From a virus, in the IMG/VR virus record IMGVR_UViG_3300020171_000086, positions 1 to 34,536 of that record: 34,536 bases of DNA; one strand, given 5' to 3'. The notes beneath the pieces are model-generated. The model did no database searches. It saw only the letters and a program-made list of their open reading frames with translations, and was not told the origin of the DNA. A program made the position numbers and the translations under genes. How positions within the stretch are numbered: position 1 is the first letter of the stretch; each line of letters begins with the position of its first letter. This document shows positions 14,290 to 21,595 of this stretch, one piece after another.

Positions 14290-14744
14290 TCCGATGCTTC
14301 CTTTTGCTTGACTCCGGCCTCGGAAAGAATCTGAAAAACACGAGTAATGAATCGCAAGAAAGCCGGTACTTCGTCGATGAATTTCAGCTTGCTTTCCCGG
14401 TCGCATTTGATCTCGACCCCTGGCGCTGAAAAGGCGTTTTTCATTCCGGTGATTGCATAATCCCAGGCGTCCTCATTCTCTTTTTGTGCTTGGTCAGATG
14501 GCAGGTCCTCGTAATAACCGACTCGTTCCATCTGCCGGTTCCCCGGATTCAAAACCATCTTATATTCCTTTTTGCGGTCCTTCCGGCGGTCCTCCCAAAA
14601 CTTGCCCATGCTGCGGATTCGGAACTCTGCCGCCTCCGGTTCCGGCGGATCGTAAACGATTTCGCCGGTGGTCGTGTCAAGCCGTGAGTTAAAAAAAGCG
14701 AACCAGTCACCCTGGTCGTCTTTGGTAAAATCAAAAACGGTCAT
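14280..14744 (-). CDS. tail assembly chaperone (G-like)
   Basis: The 154-aa protein starts MTVFDFTKDDQGDWFAFFNS and is acidic and helical, ending ..GVKQKEASEKN. It lies between the tail-tube gene and the tape measure, the standard place for the G-like chaperone. The last codons GAA AAA AAC TGA contain the slippery heptamer at 14289-14283, so a fraction of ribosomes should continue in the -1 frame. It is expected to bind the tape measure during tail assembly and not to remain in the virion. The start has a purine-rich AGGAGACTT upstream. Confidence 0.85.
   Translation of the reverse strand: MTVFDFTKDDQGDWFAFFNSRLDTTTGEIVYDPPEPEAAEFRIRSMGKFWEDRRKDRKKEYKMVLNPGNRQMERVGYYEDLPSDQAQKENEDAWDYAITGMKNAFSAPGVEIKCDRESKLKFIDEVPAFLRFITRVFQILSEAGVKQKEASEKN
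14283..14289 (-). promoter_or_regulatory. -1 frameshift slippery heptamer A AAA AAC
   Basis: On the minus strand GAA AAA AAC TGA is read in the G frame. The heptamer A AAA AAC (14289-14283) allows re-pairing on AAA AAA, after which the -1 frame CTG ATC GAG TGG continues openly to 13921. This is the classic slippery sequence and it is placed one codon before the stop. The surrounding gene order is exactly that of the lambda G/GT pair. Confidence 0.85.
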
Positions 14745-14759
14745 AAGTCTCCTTTCTGA

Positions 14760-15896
14760 TTATGCGTTAGCTAAGAATGAGGGCTCCCCGATCACCTGGA
14801 AGTTGAGGGACTCTTTAACTACCGAGCCAATATCTGCCGATAAACTGAATCCGGTAAACGTCGCCCATGCAAGATAATGGTCGCCGGTCTGGTCCTGGTC
14901 CGGATCATAGTTATACAGTTCCATAAAGAAAAACTTGGGACCCTCGGCCGCCAGGTGGTTCTGTAAATTAAAGAACATGGTTTCCGTGCCGATAAAATAA
15001 CCGTTTGCCCCTCCGGTTGCTCCGGCCTGACCCGGCAGCGCCTCTTTCCAGTTCTGGCCCATGCGGCTGGCGTCCGCCATATCAAGAGATACGCTCAGAT
15101 TCCAGTCGATCAGGTAGGCCACTTTTTGCAGCGCCGCTCTCGGCACCATGCCGTTATTTCCTCCGACCGTTGTAACTCCCGGAGGGGCATCGTATGTCGC
15201 CATGCCGGTCGTATAATTCACCGATATAAGATTGACCGCGTTTGTCGGAGTCCAGATAGGCGGAGCGTTCGGATTGATGATCCGTGACGCCGCTGCGGTG
15301 ATCTGTGCCGTGTTGCCGGCGACAGTTGTCGGCTCAACCTTGAGGTTTCCGATTATCCATTGATCGGCAAGCGTGTGGCCGGTAGTTGCTGCAAATGTTA
15401 TAGTCTGTCCTTCGTCCAGGGTTTGGGCTGCGCCGGTAATTGTCACCAGCGTAGTCCAGCCTCCGCCATTTTTGCGCCATTTCATACTGTCCGCTATTGC
15501 AGTAACATTAATGGTTGCGCCGGCCCCCGTTCCGCCAGTAACGGCAAGTCCATTTGCTATACTGTATCCCGTTCCGCCCGTAGTAAGAGATACGCCGGTA
15601 ATCACACCGGCAGCGACAGAGGTTACCGTCACAGTTCCGCCGCTGGCCCCGGATTGAACCACGGTCAGAACATCGTTAACGGTATATCCCGTTCCTCCGG
15701 CTCCCAGGGTTACAGTCGCCATAAGATCGATACCGTCGATCACGGCTTCATAATATGCAGAAGCCGCATTAGCCGCCGCCAATCCCCAGGTGACGTCGTT
15801 AAGGCCAAGCGTCGCCGCCCCGCCTATATAACCGTTTGGCCGCAAAACATACAATGCGCCGAGCTTGCCATGGTTTGGCGTAGTTGGTGAAGTCAT
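14760..15896 (-). CDS. tail tube protein paralogue with inserted GGTGY domain
   Basis: The 378-aa protein has an N-terminal ordinary part (MTSPTTPNHGKLGALYVLRP), a Gly/Thr-rich module with GGTGYTVNDVLTVV and GGTGYSIANGLAV, and then the tube core (WNLSVSLDMADASRMGQNW.. ALPGQAG). The core matches the gene at 15912, including a 35-bp identical DNA stretch. GGTGY modules of this type are common adhesive or decorating inserts in phage structural proteins. It probably forms or decorates the tail tube. The start follows AGGGGG. Confidence 0.75.
   Translation of the reverse strand: MTSPTTPNHGKLGALYVLRPNGYIGGAATLGLNDVTWGLAAANAASAYYEAVIDGIDLMATVTLGAGGTGYTVNDVLTVVQSGASGGTVTVTSVAAGVITGVSLTTGGTGYSIANGLAVTGGTGAGATINVTAIADSMKWRKNGGGWTTLVTITGAAQTLDEGQTITFAATTGHTLADQWIIGNLKVEPTTVAGNTAQITAAASRIINPNAPPIWTPTNAVNLISVNYTTGMATYDAPPGVTTVGGNNGMVPRAALQKVAYLIDWNLSVSLDMADASRMGQNWKEALPGQAGATGGANGYFIGTETMFFNLQNHLAAEGPKFFFMELYNYDPDQDQTGDHYLAWATFTGFSLSADIGSVVKESLNFQVIGEPSFLANA
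15025..15059. repeat. 35-bp identical stretch shared by the two tail-tube genes, copy 1
   Basis: This DNA is identical to 16168-16202 and encodes the WKEALPGQAG part of the tube core. Such exact identity within otherwise diverged paralogues suggests recent duplication or gene conversion. Confidence 0.8.
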
Positions 15897-15911
15897 ATTG
15901 CACCCCCTTTA

Positions 15912-16328
15912 TTAAGCAGCGTCAGTCGTTACCAGTGCGCCGTCGCCCTGGAAGTTGACCGTTGCAGAAACAACTCCGCCCATTGCCGCGTTGACTGAAA
16001 TGCCGGTAACAAAGAAACTTCCGACAAGCGCGTTGGTGGCGACGTCTAACAAGAACTTGCTGGCAGCGATTTTTGTCCCTGGCGCCGCGATTATTAGATT
16101 GTTATAAACAAGAATTTGCTGCGCATTTCCGGCGACATAGTACATCTCAAACGAGCCAGTCCAACCAGCCTGACCCGGCAGCGCCTCTTTCCAGTTCTGG
16201 CCTGCCCTCGAAGCGTCGGCCATGTCCAGACTGACTGAAATATTCCAGCCCTTCTGGTACGCAATCGCTGTGCCTTCCCATTCGACCAAACACACCTTGC
16301 CGTGAAACGGCAGCACGTTAAAAGCCAT
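15912..16328 (-). CDS. tail tube protein, short paralogue
   Basis: The 138-aa protein MAFNVLPFHGKVCLVEWEGT.. has GWNISVSLDMADASRAGQNW and ALPGQAGWTG, the same core as the larger paralogue at 14760. Its length is near that of plain tail-tube subunits. It lies after the Vsr-like endonuclease gene and before the larger paralogue. It probably forms the main tube, while the larger one may be a second, decorated subunit. Which one is the major tube protein cannot be told from sequence. Confidence 0.75.
   Translation of the reverse strand: MAFNVLPFHGKVCLVEWEGTAIAYQKGWNISVSLDMADASRAGQNWKEALPGQAGWTGSFEMYYVAGNAQQILVYNNLIIAAPGTKIAASKFLLDVATNALVGSFFVTGISVNAAMGGVVSATVNFQGDGALVTTDAA
16168..16202. repeat. 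35-bp identical stretch shared by the two tail-tube genes, copy 2
   Basis: This is the partner of 15025-15059, in the same frame and at the same position in the protein core. Confidence 0.8.
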
Positions 16329-16380
16329 GATAACCCCCTGTTTTAATTAGTTTTTTGCTTTTTGTTAGATTTTCTATTGC

Positions 16381-16403
16381 TGGCAAAAATTGAAGATTTG
16401 CCA
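16381..16403 (-). terminator. hairpin between endonuclease and tail-tube gene
   Basis: TGGCAAA (16381-16387) and TTTGCCA (16397-16403) form a perfect 7-bp stem with a nine-base loop, 20 bases downstream of the endonuclease stop. A T-rich run is not directly next to it, so it may be a weak terminator or an RNA-processing site. Confidence 0.35.
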
Positions 16404-16422
16404 ACCCCCAACACTCTTTAAA

Positions 16423-17217
16423 CTATTTAATCTCGTGAAATTCCCGGATTCTATTTTTTACATTTTCAATATTCTTCATTTCACTTTCCCAAATAACGAG
16501 TGTTTCAAATCCAAATGGTTTAAATTCATTGATCCTGTCTTGCGGGTTTTCTCCCCGGTGCCAGTAGTCGCCAAAAAGCTCAATTATCTTTTTTTGGCCG
16601 TTACAATTTACAAAATCAGGGCATTTCCCATTGATGGTGAAACTAAAATCTCCGGTATATCTCCATTGGCCCGGATAGAGATTTTCAAGTAATGAAAATA
16701 ATTTTTTTTCTGGTTTATTGGGAGTTGTGTTCATGCCTTTGTAATATTTATTTAAAAATTCAGGGTCTTTAAATTTCCTTTTTTGACTTTCACTTAATTT
16801 TTTTCTTGTTTCATCGGAAACCACAACGCCTTTTCTAAACCAACCGATTCCCTTTATTTTTATACCCTCTTCTTTTAATCTCATTGTTATTGAATGCCTG
16901 CCAGCGCCTAATTCGTCTGCAATGGCCTGCACTGTCATCCCGTCAACAATATACATTTTACAGATTTCAGGAATAGCCTTACTTGTGAAATGCCGCTTTT
17001 TGTTACTTTCACCGATACGCCCTGCCCATTCGGAGGTTAGCTTACCGCCCTTATTCCAACCCGGCCTTGGTGCCGTTCCAGATTCAGCTCTTGTTTTCCA
17101 TCCCTTCTTGTAGCACTCGCCGTCGGGGTCGTTCTTTTTTAACGTAGCCAATCTCTTTACCTGGCTTTCTCTGGCGTGTTTTCTCCCATTATTTATTTTA
17201 TGTCCTTTTTCAAACAT
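16423..17217 (-). CDS. Vsr-fold homing endonuclease with NUMOD3 and helix-turn-helix
   Basis: The 264-aa protein has basic NUMOD-like segments in the first 90 residues, a helix-turn-helix (MTVQAIADELGAGRHSITMR) near residue 100, a NUMOD3 motif (SDETRKKLSESQKRKF) near 140, and a C-terminal nuclease domain with GKCPDFV, KKIIELFGDYWH and FGFETLVIWESEM. The last part matches Vsr-like nucleases, as in the homing enzyme I-Bth0305I. It is free-standing between the tail terminator and tail tube genes and probably serves only its own spread. AGGAATAG precedes the ATG. Confidence 0.8.
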   Translation of the reverse strand: MFEKGHKINNGRKHARESQVKRLATLKKNDPDGECYKKGWKTRAESGTAPRPGWNKGGKLTSEWAGRIGESNKKRHFTSKAIPEICKMYIVDGMTVQAIADELGAGRHSITMRLKEEGIKIKGIGWFRKGVVVSDETRKKLSESQKRKFKDPEFLNKYYKGMNTTPNKPEKKLFSLLENLYPGQWRYTGDFSFTINGKCPDFVNCNGQKKIIELFGDYWHRGENPQDRINEFKPFGFETLVIWESEMKNIENVKNRIREFHEIK

Positions 17218-17225
17218 AACTATTC

Positions 17226-17651
17226 CTAATCCTTTACGATCCAGCCGTCATATTCTTGAGAATAATGATAAACGCTTCTGGTTCCCGATGGTGTCGTAAG
17301 CGTCGTGTGATCTTCCATCATTTCAATTAAGTTTCCCCGTATAAAATAAATCGGTTTGTAGCCGGTTATCGTAAAAATCACGTCATCGTAAAGCGTCCAA
17401 AGGTCTGCCAGCATCCCTTCGGCTTCTGTTGAGTCGCCCGGCGTTGCTGAAAACAAAGAAAATTGAATCATGAACTGCTCAATCGTCTTTTCTCCGGGAT
17501 ATTCCGGGCTGTTGTAAACGATAAAATAAACGCCGTACGGGTATTCGGCCCCGCCCTCTGGCGCTTCAATATCGAACAGGCGGCCAGCGATATGCGCGTC
17601 AAGTGCGCTGCCGCTTAGTTTTCCGTATATGGCTTTTTTTAGGGCAAGCAT
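17226..17651 (-). CDS. tail terminator/completion protein
   Basis: The 141-aa product begins MLALKKAIYGKLSGSALDAH and has PYGVYFIVYNSPEYP and a terminal YHYSQEYDGWIV. This is the layout of DUF3168-like tail completion proteins: an N-terminal helix followed by a beta-rich core. It lies immediately downstream of the head-closure gene, the standard position. It should cap the tail tube before head joining. Confidence 0.7.
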   Translation of the reverse strand: MLALKKAIYGKLSGSALDAHIAGRLFDIEAPEGGAEYPYGVYFIVYNSPEYPGEKTIEQFMIQFSLFSATPGDSTEAEGMLADLWTLYDDVIFTITGYKPIYFIRGNLIEMMEDHTTLTTPSGTRSVYHYSQEYDGWIVKD

Positions 17652-17981
17652 TTAAGCCGATTCCTTTACTTTGATCTCAAAAAACTTACGCTCGCCAAAT
17701 AGGTTGACCGGCGGCCCGGCGATGTTTAAATAAATGTTTCTGCTTATCAGCCGGATTCGCCAGGACGTTTTGATCTGGATAGGACGGTATCTGATCCGCA
17801 CCTTGCCGTCAAGTAGTCCGCCTGCCGCCATGTTCGCTATGGCTTCCGCGCCGTTCAACGGCCAATATGCCCCGGTAGTTGTGAACACGGTTGAAAATGA
17901 GGTAATAAAACCCCCCATATCGTTTGAGACTTTCGACGGTGCCTGAAATTCCAATCGCTCATTTAGTGATCCGATCTGCAT
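17652..17981 (-). CDS. head closure/head-tail joining protein
   Basis: The 109-aa protein MQIGSLNERLEFQAPSKVSN.. contains DMGGF..W and ..RYRPIQIKTSWRIRL, matching the phage head-tail joining family (Pfam Phage_H_T_join, SPP1 gp16-like). It seals the connector after packaging. The gene overlaps the connector stop by one base and the next gene starts directly after it, so the three connector genes are coupled. Confidence 0.85.
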   Translation of the reverse strand: MQIGSLNERLEFQAPSKVSNDMGGFITSFSTVFTTTGAYWPLNGAEAIANMAAGGLLDGKVRIRYRPIQIKTSWRIRLISRNIYLNIAGPPVNLFGERKFFEIKVKESA

Positions 17982-18928
17982 CAGTATTCATCCCAAAGCC
18001 TGGCGCTGGCCAGCAATCGCATATATTTGGTGTCCTCGATCATCGTCACCCCGGTAAAATCGTCACCGCGCGACCTGTAAAACTTCGCGCAAAGCATCTT
18101 GACCGCTTTTCGGATCGTGCCTGGTATCAGGTTTGCCGCCGTCCAGCCGCACACGAACCGGATCACAATCGGGTTTGACGGATAGGCCGTAAAGCTCGGC
18201 CATGATACCCCATAGGGCAGAACGATTCTGCCGCACTGTTCGCCGTTTAGCTCAACAATATATTCGGTCGTGACGACCATCGTCGTTTCGGTCCCGGCTG
18301 AATTTGTGTATTTGATATGCGTAACCGATTGTAAATTGCCGAAAGGGATCTTGATAAAATTATCACCTGGAAAAGCATTAAGGTAAGCGTCCCAGGTCTG
18401 CGTGAGTAAACACCTGCGCGTGATGTCCTCGACGTGCCATCGCGCAGCGGCGATATCGTCATTTAAAAGGTCGTCCTCGGTAGATGTCGGCTCCCAAACC
18501 AGAACCGATGTTCCAAATTCGCAGGCAGCTACAAGGATATTTGCAACCGTCCTGATCCATTGTTTCGTCCCGGTATACTGCTTTTCTTGAATGACGGTGT
18601 CGTTCGCCTCGGTGACCTGCGTGAACGCTCCCCCGGTCCAGTCGGTCCATGGTCCGGCTGCCGCGTCCGCCTCCTGAATTTTAACGTCAACCGTTCCGCC
18701 TGCGCCGTTATCGACCGGCTGCAAAAAGACGACGGCGTTATGGCCCAGGACGTCAATGGCGGTCCCCAAAAGCACATAGCCGACATTTGCCGCATGGGAC
18801 CCGGCTGCAATCGAAGTGTAAAGCGTCGTGTTGTCCGCCAGGGTGCCGCTGTCGAGCGTGAGTTGGAGCTTCAAGGCTGAAAGGCTTATAGGTTCCAGCG
18901 TTGGAGCCGTCGCTTGTACCAGTTGCAT
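17981..18928 (-). CDS. gp6-like head-tail connector with inserted domain
   Basis: The first 25 residues (..LEPISLSALKLQLTLD) and the part after residue 150 (EDDLLNDDIAAARWHVEDIT.. LLTQTWD.. IKIPFGNLQSVTHIKY) match gp6-like connectors, which are normally about 190 aa. Between them lie about 120 extra residues (..AGGTVDVKIQEADAAAGPWT, then AFTQVTEAND.. YTGTKQWIR) that resemble a beta-sandwich decoration module seen as separate phage proteins. The connector fold forms a ring at the portal. The insert probably projects outward. There is no frameshift or stop at the borders. Confidence 0.8.
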   Translation of the reverse strand: MQLVQATAPTLEPISLSALKLQLTLDSGTLADNTTLYTSIAAGSHAANVGYVLLGTAIDVLGHNAVVFLQPVDNGAGGTVDVKIQEADAAAGPWTDWTGGAFTQVTEANDTVIQEKQYTGTKQWIRTVANILVAACEFGTSVLVWEPTSTEDDLLNDDIAAARWHVEDITRRCLLTQTWDAYLNAFPGDNFIKIPFGNLQSVTHIKYTNSAGTETTMVVTTEYIVELNGEQCGRIVLPYGVSWPSFTAYPSNPIVIRFVCGWTAANLIPGTIRKAVKMLCAKFYRSRGDDFTGVTMIEDTKYMRLLASARLWDEY

Positions 18929-18943
18929 GCGCTTTTCTCCTGG

Positions 18944-19204
18944 TTACTTTTTAAATAACAGCGTTGCGGCCAGGTCGATGCCCTTGTCAATAACCGCACC
19001 AAACAGCGGATAAACCGCGTCAAAGGTTTCTTTCTGCCCGCCGGTGCTGGCTTCCCTTGCGCCGTCGAACATTGCGGTCAAGCCCTCTTTGACAGCGGCC
19101 TTTTTCTCCGCGCCCGCTTTTTCTTTGTCAAAAGCCGTTTCTGCCGCTTTCACCAAAGAGAAAATGAACGGAATTAGCTTTATAAAAATTGCGAAATACT
19201 GCAT
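18944..19204 (-). CDS. small phage protein near lysis genes (86 aa)
   Basis: The chain MQYFAIFIKLIPFIFSLVKA.. has a hydrophobic N-terminus, then a Lys/Glu/Ala helix (EKAGAEKKAAVKEGLTAMF) and a hydrophobic C-terminal helix (GIDLAATLLFKK). Small proteins of this pattern occur beside endolysin genes in phages. A holin-like or membrane-associated role is possible but no family assignment is made. AGGAGG precedes the ATG. Confidence 0.6.
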   Translation of the reverse strand: MQYFAIFIKLIPFIFSLVKAAETAFDKEKAGAEKKAAVKEGLTAMFDGAREASTGGQKETFDAVYPLFGAVIDKGIDLAATLLFKK

Positions 19205-19219
19205 GTTAAACCTCCTTTT

Positions 19220-19399
19220 TTAGATTGCTAATTTACCCAAATAAAAAACGGTTAATAAAATGCCGACGATAATTCCGGCTATAAAAGCTGCTATTATCCA
19301 CAAAACAATATTTGACGGCCTGTTTGTCTTGGCGCTGACCTTAGCGATTATAGGATTCGAGCTTTCAGATTTGAAACTATTAACCGACATCCTACACAT
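19220..19399 (-). CDS. single-span membrane protein, possible holin (59 aa)
   Basis: The frame starts ATG 19399 after GGAGGACGATAAA and ends TAA 19222-19220. The sequence MCRMSVNSFKSESSNPIIAK leads to a basic stretch and one long hydrophobic segment (IVLWIIAAFIAGIIVGILLT, then VFYL) near the C-terminus. The N-terminus is polar, so a type II/III orientation is possible. Its place beside the M15-like peptidase suggests a holin or membrane helper for lysis. The gene is clearly supported by its ribosome site. Confidence 0.65.
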   Translation of the reverse strand: MCRMSVNSFKSESSNPIIAKVSAKTNRPSNIVLWIIAAFIAGIIVGILLTVFYLGKLAI

Positions 19400-19400
19400 T

Positions 19401-19607
19401 TTATCGTCCTCCTTTTCTCAAAAATCCGGTTAGTGCCTTTTGTCCTGCAAGAACCATCCTGACATGATCTGCCGCGCTCTGCGTAACCTTCCCCTCGTCA
19501 CATTGTTTCGCAAGTGAGATCAGAACATTTTCTGACGCTATCGAAATCGGTACTGTTTCTTTTGGTATTTTGCAGTAGCCGAAAAATGCAAGGATTGTCT
19601 GGATCAT
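19401..19607 (-). CDS. small protein of the lysis region (68 aa)
   Basis: The product MIQTILAFFGYCKIPKETVP.. has a hydrophobic N-terminus and a helical rest (VTQSAADHVRMVLAGQKALT). The start overlaps the upstream stop as ATGA. It is unrelated to any family I recognise. It lies between the peptidase/Cys-rich pair and the membrane protein, so it may take part in lysis, but that is context only. Confidence 0.6.
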   Translation of the reverse strand: MIQTILAFFGYCKIPKETVPISIASENVLISLAKQCDEGKVTQSAADHVRMVLAGQKALTGFLRKGGR

Positions 19608-19804
19608 GGTTTTCCTTCCTTTGATTTTATTTTTCCGTCCTTAAATTCCCAGCATCCGCAAAGGTTTCTCGGATCTTTCATTTCGCCGCACATCGGGCAT
19701 TTACGCTCGTCTCCGGGTGGCCGGATGAACCTGGATGTGGAAATGGGAGCCGTGCCCTGAATCATGAAACCAAGCGACATTTTTTTCCGGTCTTTTCGGG
19801 TCAT
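19604..19804 (-). CDS. small Cys-rich protein (up to 66 aa)
   Basis: The C-terminal half contains CPMCGEMKDPRNLCGCWEF, a zinc-ribbon-like cluster, followed by a basic tail. The first third overlaps the peptidase gene in another frame, so the true start may be one of the internal ATGs at 19780 or 19765. None of the starts has a strong ribosome site. The ATGA overlap with the next gene and the Cys pattern support that the frame is used. Confidence 0.5.
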   Translation of the reverse strand: MTRKDRKKMSLGFMIQGTAPISTSRFIRPPGDERKCPMCGEMKDPRNLCGCWEFKDGKIKSKEGKP

Positions 19805-20054
19805 ATTCCCATGCCTGGTTGATTTTCATTTCAACAAGTTTAGGCTCCTTAAAAACCCATGACCTCAGATCAAACGCTCTCAGCGGATTCGTGCAATGGA
19901 CATCTGCGGTATGCAGCGACAGCCGCCAGCCTTCGGTTATGACAGTCCCGCTGCAATTTTCGCATATCCATACCAAGACTTCTATCAGCTTTGGGTGCCA
20001 GCCGTTACGGAAGCAGTTTTGCAGGGTTTCTTTGTCTTTAAATTCGATGATCAT
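19701..20054 (-). CDS. M15-like peptidase, probable endolysin
   Basis: The 117-aa product has ITEGWRLSLHTADVHC near residues 39-54, AFDLRS near 60-65 and HGSHFHIQVH at 101-110. The order His, Asp, His-x-His with GSHFHIQ matches the zinc site of M15/VanY-type cell-wall peptidases. It is short and has no signal peptide, so it would need a holin to reach the wall. It should cut peptide cross-links of peptidoglycan. It overlaps the membrane/coiled-coil gene by ATGA. The lysis role is inferred from family and neighbours. Confidence 0.6.
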   Translation of the reverse strand: MIIEFKDKETLQNCFRNGWHPKLIEVLVWICENCSGTVITEGWRLSLHTADVHCTNPLRAFDLRSWVFKEPKLVEMKINQAWEYDPKRPEKNVAWFHDSGHGSHFHIQVHPATRRRA

Positions 20055-20389
20055 TGCCTGCGCTCAATCCTTATCTTGTTGACCGTATCTAAAATTTTCT
20101 CAATATTAACTTTCATCTCTTTTTGGTCTTCTCTGATCATTCCCTGAACTGTGACAACCTCAATTAGCTTGTCAGACGATACGCCAAATTTTTTTGTTTG
20201 TTCTTCAAGGACTGTAACGCGATTAGGGAGCGCGACGTTCGCGCTGGTAAACTTGTGCGCGTTCTGCGCCATGCTCGCCGTCTGCGCCCCTCTCCAAACA
20301 AGCCCGGCAAGGGTAAGGGATAGCAGAATAAAACTGATGATCAGACCAGCGTTGAGTCGTCTGGCGCCTTGTCTTCTTTCTGGCTGCAT
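20051..20389 (-). CDS. membrane-anchored coiled-coil protein (112 aa)
   Basis: A basic N-terminus (MQPERRQGARRLNAG) is followed by one membrane segment (LIISFILLSLTLAGLVW) and a long charged helical region (..VLEEQTKKFG, REDQKEMKVNIEKILDTVNK). This is the shape of an inner-membrane spanin (Rz-like) or a holin-associated protein. It is translationally coupled to the downstream peptidase (ATGA). An outer-membrane spanin partner is not seen. Confidence 0.6.
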   Translation of the reverse strand: MQPERRQGARRLNAGLIISFILLSLTLAGLVWRGAQTASMAQNAHKFTSANVALPNRVTVLEEQTKKFGVSSDKLIEVVTVQGMIREDQKEMKVNIEKILDTVNKIRIERRQ

Positions 20390-20395
20390 TCGGGT

Positions 20396-20746
20396 TTATT
20401 CAACCCTGCCCTGGATAAAGATGCAGATTGCGCCTGCGCCGGAAGCATCAACCGTTAGCGACGTTGCTGCTGTTACCCACAGGCCATGTCTAAAATCCCA
20501 TTGCATCGACGCATTGGCCGCAAAGCTGATTGGCCCCAGCAAGGCGGTCGTTACCGCCCCGGTTGTTTCGCCCGCTCCGATGGTGATCGTGATGGCCGCG
20601 CCGCTGTTGATCGTAATATGGTCAATAATGATTGACTTGCCGGCAACGGCCGCCTTTAATTCCTCACACGCGCTGGCATCCGCGCTGGTGGCGTTGACAA
20701 TAAAGCCGAATTTCCCCGGCTGGGGTGTCGTGATTGCGATTGCCAT
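20396..20746 (-). CDS. small beta-rich structural protein, possible capsid decoration (116 aa)
   Basis: The product MAIAITTPQPGKFGFIVNAT.. has a repetitive beta pattern (..INSGAAITITIGAGETTGAV, then FAANASMQWDFRHGLWVT). It lies between the fibre-like gene at 20781 and the lysis genes. Capsid decoration and head-fibre-associated proteins of this size are common next to the capsid gene. AGGGGGTAAACC stands before the ATG. Family unknown. Confidence 0.6.
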   Translation of the reverse strand: MAIAITTPQPGKFGFIVNATSADASACEELKAAVAGKSIIIDHITINSGAAITITIGAGETTGAVTTALLGPISFAANASMQWDFRHGLWVTAATSLTVDASGAGAICIFIQGRVE

Positions 20747-20780
20747 GGTTTACCCCCTTTTATATAACTTGTGGAACTCT

Positions 20781-21494
20781 TTACGTCCCTATCGCTATCC
20801 AGTCAATCGCGCTCCATGGTGTAATAGATGCAAGCGGAGTGACGTCGGCGGCAGCCGTCGGTTTGTAAGTTTTAATTAAAATTGAACCGGCAGCCGGTGT
20901 TCCCGCCTGATCGCCTATATCAGCGGCAACAAACATGCATGTAAGTGTGGGCGCACCTTTTAACGATGCCACGACTGCTACCACCGTTGTTAATCCGGTT
21001 ACAACAGTATCGCTCGCACTGGCCGGCGCTATTGTTCCGCGTGCTATTTTATAGCCGCCCGCAACCCCCTGCGTTAAAAGATTAATCTGCGCTGCTGTCA
21101 TCGTCACGGCTGTCCCCGCGCCTGCTCCAATCTTTAAACCACTGGCAGCAATAACAATTGTATCTATGTTTTTATTCGCACCCAACGCAAGGGCCTTGCT
21201 TGCTACGGCAGTCCCGGCAATCGAACCATCAATGAGATTAATTTCAGCCGCTGAAGCGGTGATGCCTTCCAGGAGAGCCAACTCTGCATCCAAATTGGAC
21301 AGGGCTTTGAGTTCAGTAGAAATGTCTTGCCCATCAACTGTAACTATTCCACCAGATGCAATATTGAGCGTACTACCTGATGGAAATGTCAATTTCCGAT
21401 TCGTCCCGTCCCACGTGGCAATGATATTTCCATCAGCATCCTTAAAATTTAGATTTCCACTTATCCATTCAGCTTTTACTTTTGTTACTGGCAT
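20781..21494 (-). CDS. head fibre-like structural protein (237 aa)
   Basis: The sequence MPVTKVKAEWISGNLNFKDA is followed by ..NRKLTFPSGSTLNIASGGIV and ITASAAEINLIDGS, motifs typical of phage head-fibre or tail-fibre shafts, with a C-terminal domain that also looks beta-rich (..VAVVASLKGAPTLTCMFVAA). It sits in the head gene block, so a head fibre is more likely than a tail fibre. AGGAGG precedes the start. No catalytic motif is seen. Confidence 0.65.
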   Translation of the reverse strand: MPVTKVKAEWISGNLNFKDADGNIIATWDGTNRKLTFPSGSTLNIASGGIVTVDGQDISTELKALSNLDAELALLEGITASAAEINLIDGSIAGTAVASKALALGANKNIDTIVIAASGLKIGAGAGTAVTMTAAQINLLTQGVAGGYKIARGTIAPASASDTVVTGLTTVVAVVASLKGAPTLTCMFVAADIGDQAGTPAAGSILIKTYKPTAAADVTPLASITPWSAIDWIAIGT

Positions 21495-21550
21495 AATTGT
21501 CCTCCTATGCGATTTTTACACGCTTATGGCAGTAGTTCTGCCTATGGTGA

Positions 21551-21572
21551 GGCGGTCATATTTCAGACCGCC
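21551..21572. terminator. intergenic hairpin (7-bp stem)
   Basis: GGCGGTC (21551-21557) and GACCGCC (21566-21572) form a perfect 7-bp stem with an eight-base loop, in the 100-bp gap between the genes at 21596 and 21494. There is no T run after it on either strand, so it may be an RNA-processing site or a weak terminator that lowers expression of the downstream fibre gene. Confidence 0.4.
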
Positions 21573-21595
21573 CCTGTTGGTTAATAACGCTTAGT

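Noticed and set aside
13921-14406. Independent gene starting at ATG 14406
   Set aside because: Its first third is an out-of-frame copy of the chaperone coding sequence without a ribosome site; the frame is explained by the -1 frameshift.
15360-15890. Long plus-strand frame opposite the tail-tube gene
   Set aside because: It is antisense to a gene with clear homology and its translation has unnatural Ser/Cys/Arg-rich composition.
20151-20879. 242-aa plus-strand frame
   Set aside because: It is antisense to three small supported genes and has no ribosome site or recognisable domain.
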